Shown one piece after another: positions 16,566 to 20,959 of a stretch of DNA of 20,959 nucleotides. Location of the stretch: the NCBI GenBank assembly GCA_937925525.1, contig CALALS010000326.1, forward strand, positions 1-20,959. The letters are read 5' to 3'. Made by a program: the position numbers and the translations under genes. This DNA comes from an uncultured Flavobacteriales bacterium. Lineage in GTDB: Bacteria; Bacteroidota; Bacteroidia; Flavobacteriales_E; Vicingaceae. The notes under the pieces are model-generated. The model made no database searches. It saw only the letters and a list, made by a program, of their open reading frames with translations, and had not been told where the DNA came from. Within the stretch, counting starts at the first letter, position 1, and every line of letters begins with the position of its first letter.

Positions 16566-17222
16566 TTGAAACAACTCTTAGCTTTTATGTTAGCTGTAAT
16601 TAAATTGGAAGTAAATAAAGACATACCGCCAAGGACATTTGTAGTTGAAATGTCAGTCAAAATTGAGCATTTTCTCAATGAGATAGTTTGTCAATTGCTA
16701 CAAGTAAAGGCTGAAGATTCTAGGTCATTCGGTCACACAAGTCAGTCTTTAAGCTTTAATGCAAAGGCAAACTTGTTGCTTGATTTAAATTATTTAGACA
16801 AGGAGCATGTAAAGAAGTTTCAAATCTTTATGGAGGTAAGAAACAAATTTGCTCATGTATATTCTGTAGATACGTTTGAAAAATGTTTCGCCCTTACTGG
16901 TAACTACAATAACCTGAAAAGGATATTTGAAGTAGATGAGGATGGTGAAAATAAAGAAGAGGATATGACCTACATGTTCATATCTTTATCAATTGACCTA
17001 GCAAATACATTGAGCGAATTGCGAGATCGTATCTACAAAGAAATGGCGATTAAATATACTCAACGAAGATTTATAGAAGCTATTAAATCAAAGCGTCAGG
17101 AATTCATTGATGCTTATCCTGAAAAAGGTGAAGCAATAACAGAATTCATCGAGTATATCAAAGACGAATTAAAAAAAGAAGTGGATGAGAAAATTGAAAA
17201 TAATACTCCTCCACATACATAA
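16566..17222 (+). CDS. HEPN/MltR-like helical protein
   Basis: This soluble, all-helical, charged protein has up to 218 residues. From the TTG at 16566, the segment EVRNKFAHVYSVDTF (about 90-104) contains R92-N-K-F-A-H97, the RX4H signature of HEPN-type and MltR/DUF4145-like proteins, followed by the Phe/Cys pattern also seen near this site in MltR-like sequences. HEPN proteins include RNases and toxins, but MltR relatives are regulators, so the presence of R and H does not prove RNase activity. The C-terminus is a lysine/glutamate helix ending ENNTPPHT. Start choices are TTG 16566, ATG 16587 (MLAVIKLEVNK) or ATG 16650 (MSVKIEH); ATG 16587 is plausible. No antitoxin-like partner adjoins it. 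It is enclosed by 10-bp inverted repeats between conserved genes, suggesting later insertion. Confidence 0.7.
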   Translation: MKQLLAFMLAVIKLEVNKDIPPRTFVVEMSVKIEHFLNEIVCQLLQVKAEDSRSFGHTSQSLSFNAKANLLLDLNYLDKEHVKKFQIFMEVRNKFAHVYSVDTFEKCFALTGNYNNLKRIFEVDEDGENKEEDMTYMFISLSIDLANTLSELRDRIYKEMAIKYTQRRFIEAIKSKRQEFIDAYPEKGEAITEFIEYIKDELKKEVDEKIENNTPPHT

Positions 17223-17226
17223 AATA

Positions 17227-17285
17227 CAGCTAACAGCACCTAAGCCACATTAAAACGATGGCTTAGCTGCAAACCGTTATCGCAA
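17227..17285. repeat. Hairpin and right inverted repeat after the HEPN/MltR-like gene
   Basis: Arms GCACCTAAGCCA (17236-17247) and TGGCTTAGCTGC (17259-17270) pair at 11 of 12 positions with one C/C mismatch and an 11-base loop. CTAAGCCA/TGGCTTAG is the perfect 8-bp core. Outside this stem TAAC (17231-17234) can pair with GTTA (17276-17279), which begins GTTATCGCAA, the right terminal repeat. No T-run follows on the plus strand, so this is a poor terminator. The two-step stem with AAC/GTT ends recalls an integron attC site, but the outer bases do not satisfy RYYYAAC/GTTRRRY. Confidence 0.55.
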
Positions 17286-17320
17286 CCTAAAAAATGAAAT
17301 TCCAAAATTTACTTTAGTTG

Positions 17321-17797
17321 CTAAACTTCTTTCACTTTAAAGCTAAACCTATTTTGTAGCGTATAGCTATACACTACCGCTATTACGGTTGTAATGATTT
17401 TTGAAGGAGTTGGATAAAACCCCATCCAATCTACCAGAAGTTTCATGCAGACATAGTTAATTATAATCGCACCCAAACAAACCAAAACATACCTATAAAG
17501 CTGTGTTCCGGTAGCAATATTTGAGTCCTCAAAAGTGATGTATTTATTTAATAAAAAGCCGGTAAGAAGAGTAATTGGAAAAACAATGAATAAAGTAGCA
17601 ATATGTGGGCTCATTACAAAAAAATAGAAATCAACATTTTCTTTAGATACTACATAATGATAAATTAAAAAATATAGTAGAATATCCAGAACCAAGTTGC
17701 TTCCGCCACAAACCGCATATCTGTAAGTTTTTAAAGGCAAAATGCCTTTAAAAAGAAAGTAAAACGAATCTATTATTTTAATGAGGTAGTGTTTCAT
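17321..17797 (-). CDS. GtrA-family membrane protein
   Basis: This small integral membrane protein has 158 residues from the ATG at 17797 (MKHYLIKIIDSFYFLFKG). Four hydrophobic helices (about 25-46, 65-87, 105-125, 132-150) and the C-terminal TLQNRFSF pattern match the GtrA family, whose members help flip or supply undecaprenyl-linked sugars for cell-surface polysaccharide modification. TM1 contains the glycine-containing RYAVCGGSNLVLD typical of the family. Upstream in-frame codons to 17878 overlap the divergent MATE gene and are unlikely. On the minus strand TATCTTCG, one mismatch from TAnnTTTG, lies 11 bases before the ATG and may be its promoter. No glycosyltransferase partner is adjacent, so the substrate cannot be inferred. 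Confidence 0.85.
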   Translation of the reverse strand: MKHYLIKIIDSFYFLFKGILPLKTYRYAVCGGSNLVLDILLYFLIYHYVVSKENVDFYFFVMSPHIATLFIVFPITLLTGFLLNKYITFEDSNIATGTQLYRYVLVCLGAIIINYVCMKLLVDWMGFYPTPSKIITTVIAVVYSYTLQNRFSFKVKEV

Positions 17798-17838
17798 TTT
17801 TCGGCTGACGAAGATAATTATTAACCGAGAATACTTTC

Positions 17839-17846
17839 TACATTTG
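17839..17846 (+). promoter_or_regulatory. -7 promoter element of the MATE-lipoprotein-fmt-cupin operon
   Basis: TACATTTG is an exact TAnnTTTG match in the 56-base gap between the gtrA and MATE starts, ending 7 bases before the MATE ATG (17854). A start site at the normal distance would fall at or within about 3 bases of the ATG, suggesting a leaderless transcript. No Shine-Dalgarno sequence is present in the gap. Confidence 0.6.
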
Positions 17847-17853
17847 CACCCCA

Positions 17854-19197
17854 ATGCAAGAAAAAGTAGATATATCATACCAAAACATATTTAAAATAAG
17901 CCTTCCCGTTATGTTAAGTGGTCTTATGATGGCTGTTTTGGGTATTACCGATACTGCTTTTATAGGAAGAGTGGGAGAATTAGAAATTGCCGCTGTGGGT
18001 AACGGAACCATGTTGTATTTTGTGCTTGGAACTGTTGGGATGGGGTTTTCTATTGGCTCTCAAATAATAATCGGGCGTAAAAACGGAGAAAAAGCATTTT
18101 TACAAATCGGTAATGTGTTTACACAGTCTATCTATTTTGTTGGGCTTTTAAGTGTGGTGTTGTTTACAGTGTTGTTTTTTCTTTTCCCTCTCCTGTTATC
18201 TTTTACCGTAAAATCCGAAAACATATTACAGTTAATGAATGAATTTTTACAATACCGTTCATTCGGAATTTTCTTTTCGCTCTTTATTTTTCTATTTAAT
18301 TCTTTCCATGTGGGTATCACAAAAACCAATATTTTGCTTTGGCAAACAGCCATAATTGTTTCCATAAACGTGGTGCTGGAGTATTTTCTGATTTTTGGAT
18401 ATGCCGGATTTCCGCAAATGGGATTAAAAGGTGCTGCGCTTGCTTCAGACATTGCAGAATGTGTAGGGTTGTTATTTATGATTAGTTACACTTATTTTAA
18501 AGTTGATCATAAAACCTATGGTTTGTTTAGTTTTAAAAAGATAAATCTAATCACCATCAAAAATATTCTCACCATTTCAGGACCGGTAATGCTTCAAAAT
18601 CTAATTGCACTTGGTGGGTGGTTTGTTTTCTTTTCAATTATAGAACATATAGGTGAAAGAGAGCTTACTATTTCTCACATCATAAGAAACATCTATATTT
18701 TAATGATGATTCCGGTGTTTAGTATGGCGCAAACCACCAACACTATGGTGAGTAACCTAATCGGTCAAAATGAACATGACAAAGTATTGTCATTAGTAAA
18801 ACGAACTGTAATGCTGGCTTTAATGTTTAATGCACTCTCATTACTCATAGTTTTGATTTTTAAATTTCAGCTTATTGGTATTTTCACCCCTAACGAAGAA
18901 TTGATAATGGACACCTATGGTACGCTTTATGTTATTTTAGGAGCAATGTTTGTATTTTCAATTGGAACTGTTCAATTTAATGCGGTGTCTGGCACGGGAA
19001 ACACCATGTTTACATTAACGATAGAAATTATTACCATGATTATTTATTTGTTTACAGCATTTGGTGTGGTAAAATATATGAATGCGGGAGTTGAAATTGC
19101 TTGGAGTACGGAATTTTTATATTTTGGCTTACTTTCTGTAATGTGTTATATGTATTTAAAAAGTGGAAAATGGAAATTAAAAGTATTAAACGTATAG
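17854..19197 (+). CDS. MATE-family multidrug/toxin efflux transporter
   Basis: This inner-membrane, 12-helix exporter of the multidrug and toxin extrusion family (NorM/DinF-like) has 447 residues, a normal size. The opening ISLPVMLSGLMMAVLGITDT followed by AFIGRVGELEIAAVGNG is the characteristic first helix and loop, and the C-terminal half repeats the pattern (KNILTISGPVMLQNLIALGG). Such proteins use a proton or sodium gradient to expel cationic compounds; the substrate is not readable. The ATG at 17854 is 7 bases after TACATTTG. The gene overlaps the lipoprotein gene by 28 bases, so the downstream genes are probably read from this transcript. It is divergent from gtrA. Confidence 0.92.
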   Translation: MQEKVDISYQNIFKISLPVMLSGLMMAVLGITDTAFIGRVGELEIAAVGNGTMLYFVLGTVGMGFSIGSQIIIGRKNGEKAFLQIGNVFTQSIYFVGLLSVVLFTVLFFLFPLLLSFTVKSENILQLMNEFLQYRSFGIFFSLFIFLFNSFHVGITKTNILLWQTAIIVSINVVLEYFLIFGYAGFPQMGLKGAALASDIAECVGLLFMISYTYFKVDHKTYGLFSFKKINLITIKNILTISGPVMLQNLIALGGWFVFFSIIEHIGERELTISHIIRNIYILMMIPVFSMAQTTNTMVSNLIGQNEHDKVLSLVKRTVMLALMFNALSLLIVLIFKFQLIGIFTPNEELIMDTYGTLYVILGAMFVFSIGTVQFNAVSGTGNTMFTLTIEIITMIIYLFTAFGVVKYMNAGVEIAWSTEFLYFGLLSVMCYMYLKSGKWKLKVLNV

Positions 19198-19535
19198 GTT
19201 TTTCAGTATTAGCAACCTTAGTGTTGACTTCATGTAACTGCAATAAAAAAGTTACTGAAACTAACGACAATGATGTAAAAGTTGATGAAACAAAGTATAT
19301 AGGATATACCAAAGTCAACCTTGTAAAAAATGAGCTAGATGGATGCCTTTGGATTTTTGAATTAGAAGAAGTTGACGAAGAAACGGGTTTAATTCACCTT
19401 ATGCCGGTCGAAAATTTTCCGGAAGCAAGTGCAGTTGAGGGAAAGTATTATTTAAAATATACATTAGTAGATGTTATGACAACCTGTATGATGGGTAAAC
19501 CTATCCAGGTTGATGAAATGCTTCCAAGAAAATAG
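19170..19535 (+). CDS. Small predicted lipoprotein, unknown function
   Basis: This 121-residue protein runs from the ATG at 19170 to a TAG at 19535. The signal peptide (about 1-21; GFSVLATLVLTS) ends at Cys22 in a lipobox-like LTSC, so it is probably lipidated and sent to the envelope. The mature part is acidic (NDNDVKVDETKYIG) with segments such as NELDGCLWIFELEEVDEETG, and beta-rich without a family I recognise. Two later Cys residues (GCLW and TTCMMG) could form a disulfide. An in-frame ATG at 19101 would bury the signal peptide and is rejected. The start overlaps the MATE gene by 28 bases and the stop abuts the fmt ATG, so translation is likely coupled. Confidence 0.8.
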   Translation: MEIKSIKRIGFSVLATLVLTSCNCNKKVTETNDNDVKVDETKYIGYTKVNLVKNELDGCLWIFELEEVDEETGLIHLMPVENFPEASAVEGKYYLKYTLVDVMTTCMMGKPIQVDEMLPRK

Positions 19536-20480
19536 ATGAATATTCTTTTTTTAGGCACACCGGATTTTGCAACAGCTTCTCTCAGACAATTAGTAGAGGC
19601 AGGAGAAAATGTTGTAGCCGTAGTTACGGCTCCCGATAAACCGGCAGGCAGAGGACAAAAACTGTCTTCATCCTCTGTGAAACAATATGCTGAGAGTGTG
19701 GGCTTAAAAGTTTTACAACCTACAAACTTAAAATCGGAAGAACTTCTTCATGAACTAAATTTACTGAAACCTGACTTGGCTATTGTTGTTGCATTTAGAA
19801 TGCTTCCAAAAGTAGTTTGGAACTTGCCAAAACACGGGACTTTTAATTTACATGCCTCTCTCCTGCCTCAATATAGAGGAGCAGCTCCCATTAATTGGGC
19901 AATTATTAACGGTGAAAAAGAAACAGGCGTAACTACATTCTTTATTAATGAAAATATTGACACCGGAAATATTCTTTTTCAGGAGAAAGTAGAAATAAGA
20001 AATGATGAAACAGCCGGTAGTTTGCATGATAAATTAATGAATGTAGGTGCTCAGCTTGTTTTAAAAACAGCAAAAGCTATTAAGGACGGAAACATTAATC
20101 CTATTCCACAAAATGAAGTAAGCGAACTAAAAGCAGCGCCAAAAATATTTAAAGAAACCTGTAAAGTGAATTGGGAAAAGAATGTTGGAGAAGTTTACAA
20201 TTTAATAAGAGGTATGAGTCCCTATCCTGCCGCTTGGTCTTCTTTTCAAAACACCACCGCAGGAAGCAGTTTAAGTTTTAAGCTATATGAAGTAACTAAA
20301 GAAGAAGGCAATTCCATTCCTTTAGAAATAAAAACAGATGAAAAGACTTTTTTAAAAATTGGATGTACAAGCGGCTGGATAGATGTTAAAGAAATTCAAT
20401 TAGAAGGAAAAAGAAGAATGCCGATTGATGATTTTTTGAGAGGCTTTAAAATAGAAGATTACCAAATTAATGTATCATGA
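19536..20480 (+). CDS. fmt: Methionyl-tRNA formyltransferase
   Basis: Fmt formylates methionyl-tRNA(fMet) using 10-formyltetrahydrofolate, in the cytoplasm. The 314-residue length is normal. Landmarks are FLGTPDF (5-11), APDKPAGRG (32-40), and the catalytic triad region with N104 and H106 in FNLHASLLPQYRGAAPINW and D142 in NIDTGNILF. The C-terminal OB-like domain (about 205-314) is present with GMSPYPAAW and LEGKRRMPIDDFLRG. The ATG follows the lipoprotein TAG without a spacer, and its own TGA overlaps the cupin ATG in ATGA. The usual neighbour def (peptide deformylase) is not in the window. Confidence 0.97.
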   Translation: MNILFLGTPDFATASLRQLVEAGENVVAVVTAPDKPAGRGQKLSSSSVKQYAESVGLKVLQPTNLKSEELLHELNLLKPDLAIVVAFRMLPKVVWNLPKHGTFNLHASLLPQYRGAAPINWAIINGEKETGVTTFFINENIDTGNILFQEKVEIRNDETAGSLHDKLMNVGAQLVLKTAKAIKDGNINPIPQNEVSELKAAPKIFKETCKVNWEKNVGEVYNLIRGMSPYPAAWSSFQNTTAGSSLSFKLYEVTKEEGNSIPLEIKTDEKTFLKIGCTSGWIDVKEIQLEGKRRMPIDDFLRGFKIEDYQINVS

Positions 20481-20869
20481 AAAAAATAGTAGCACTTTTA
20501 GCCATAGGTCTTAGTATTAATGTATTTTCACAGACAACAAACTTAGATGAGCTTCAGCCTGGTGAAGAGTATGATAATATATATGTAAAGAAAATGTTCT
20601 CTGACAGTTTGTGTACTTCCTTTATTATATGGATAAAGAAAGAGGTAAAAGCACACAAGCACGAACATCATTCAGAAACAATATATGTACTGGAAGGAAA
20701 AGGAACAATGACTGTTGGTAAAGATACTTTTGAGATACGTAAGGGTGATTTTTTTAATATCCCCATGAATACTGCTCATAATTTAAAGGTTACATCAACG
20801 GAAGCGGTAAAGGTTATTTCAGTTCAGGCACCCCTTTTTGATGGTTCCGACAGAATATTTATTAAATAA
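20477..20869 (+). CDS. Exported single-domain cupin protein
   Basis: This 130-residue protein has a signal peptide (MKKIVALLAIGLSINVFSQ), so it is predicted to work in the periplasm or outside. The cupin barrel shows motif 1 with H60, H62 and E67 before G74 (AHKHEHHSETIYVLEGKG) and motif 2 with G90, P96 and H101 (GDFFNIPMNTAHN), giving a complete three-His/one-Glu metal site. Enzymatic or binding substrate is unknown; the cupin fold covers dioxygenases, isomerases and sugar-binding proteins. The ATG overlaps the fmt stop (ATGA), so it is the last gene of the MATE-lipoprotein-fmt-cupin transcript. Its export contrasts with cytosolic Fmt, so the grouping may not be functional. Confidence 0.88.
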   Translation: MKKIVALLAIGLSINVFSQTTNLDELQPGEEYDNIYVKKMFSDSLCTSFIIWIKKEVKAHKHEHHSETIYVLEGKGTMTVGKDTFEIRKGDFFNIPMNTAHNLKVTSTEAVKVISVQAPLFDGSDRIFIK

Positions 20870-20878
20870 AAAACCCTG

Positions 20879-20930
20879 AAAGCCCCATTATATAGGCATT
20901 TTAGCGCACGGTTATTAACAAAAGGGCTTT
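20879..20930. repeat. Weak inverted repeat after the cupin gene
   Basis: AAAGCCC (20879-20885) and GGGCTTT (20924-20930) are exact reverse complements with a 38-base loop, 9 bases after the cupin stop, and the right arm is followed by AT-rich sequence. It may serve as a transcription end for the operon, but the loop is long for a standard terminator. Confidence 0.3.
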
Positions 20931-20942
20931 ATTTATTAACAA
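20912..20942. repeat. Direct repeat TTATTAACAA at the window end
   Basis: TTATTAACAA occurs at 20912-20921 and again at 20933-20942, offset by 21 bases (two helical turns), inside the last 90 bases, which hold no gene. It might be paired binding sites in front of the next gene. The repeats also differ by one base from the DnaA-box form TTATNCACA, but no other origin feature is visible. Confidence 0.4.
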
Positions 20943-20959
20943 TTAGGCGTTTTTTTACC

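Noticed and set aside
17236..17270. Rho-independent terminator for the HEPN/MltR-like gene
   Set aside because: The stem is good, but no T-run follows on the plus strand, so a standard terminator is not supported.
18132..18452. 106-codon minus-strand frame inside the MATE gene
   Set aside because: Antisense shadow of a clear transporter gene; composition is not protein-like.
19052..19318. 88-codon minus-strand frame over the MATE/lipoprotein junction
   Set aside because: It opposes two well-supported overlapping genes and shows no start context or motif.
20912..20942. Replication origin with DnaA boxes
   Set aside because: Only two imperfect matches, no AT-rich unwinding element or dnaA/dnaN-type neighbour, so this is not supported.

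Overview
This AT-rich window, with almost no Shine-Dalgarno sequences and several matches to the Bacteroidota -7 promoter element TAnnTTTG, comes from a member of the Bacteroidota, probably of the Flavobacteriales. Supporting markers are TamB next to and divergent from TsaD, a periplasmic TPR protein fused through a membrane helix to a SpoIIE-type phosphatase with the 'SIQYAKRLQNAILPP' linker, an OmpA-type cell-wall-binding protein, and a GtrA/MATE pair. No rRNA, tRNA, CRISPR array, transposase or prophage gene was seen. Coding density is very high and no gene-free stretch exceeds 300 bases.

Layout, left to right. (1) 2-2545: clpC, lacking only its first few codons. It ends at a bidirectional terminator shared with tamB (7060-2576, minus). 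(2) tamB and tsaD (7092-8126) diverge from a 31-base gap. tsaD overlaps a predicted outer-membrane beta-barrel gene (8119-8808). (3) A convergent gap with nested inverted repeats (8812-8906) separates that gene from an OmpA-family protein (10632-8914, minus). (4) A minus-strand pair, an alpha/beta hydrolase followed by a TauE/SafE permease (12436-10817), with an overlooked 52-residue membrane protein diverging from it (12452-12610). (5) A plus-strand pair: an exported protein with a carboxypeptidase-regulatory-like domain (12664-13404) and the TPR-SpoIIE phosphatase (13438-15525). The phosphatase gene ends tail to tail with a nitronate monooxygenase gene (16472-15522), the two sharing TTAA. 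(6) A small HEPN/MltR-like gene (16566-17222) enclosed by perfect 10-bp inverted repeats and followed by a hairpin. This is the most cassette-like, accessory-looking piece. (7) gtrA (17797-17321, minus) diverges from a tight plus-strand operon of MATE exporter, lipoprotein, fmt and periplasmic cupin (17854-20869), apparently driven by a TACATTTG promoter almost touching the first ATG.

Most genes serve housekeeping roles: proteolysis by ClpC, envelope assembly by TamB and the barrel and OmpA proteins, t6A tRNA modification by TsaD, initiator-tRNA formylation by Fmt, and transport. No obvious multi-gene novel system is present. The best candidates for a second look are the repeat-bounded HEPN/MltR-like gene, the unannotated 52-residue membrane protein, promoters that imply leaderless mRNAs, and the nested hairpin between the barrel and OmpA genes. 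All functional calls come from motifs read by eye; no database search was run.
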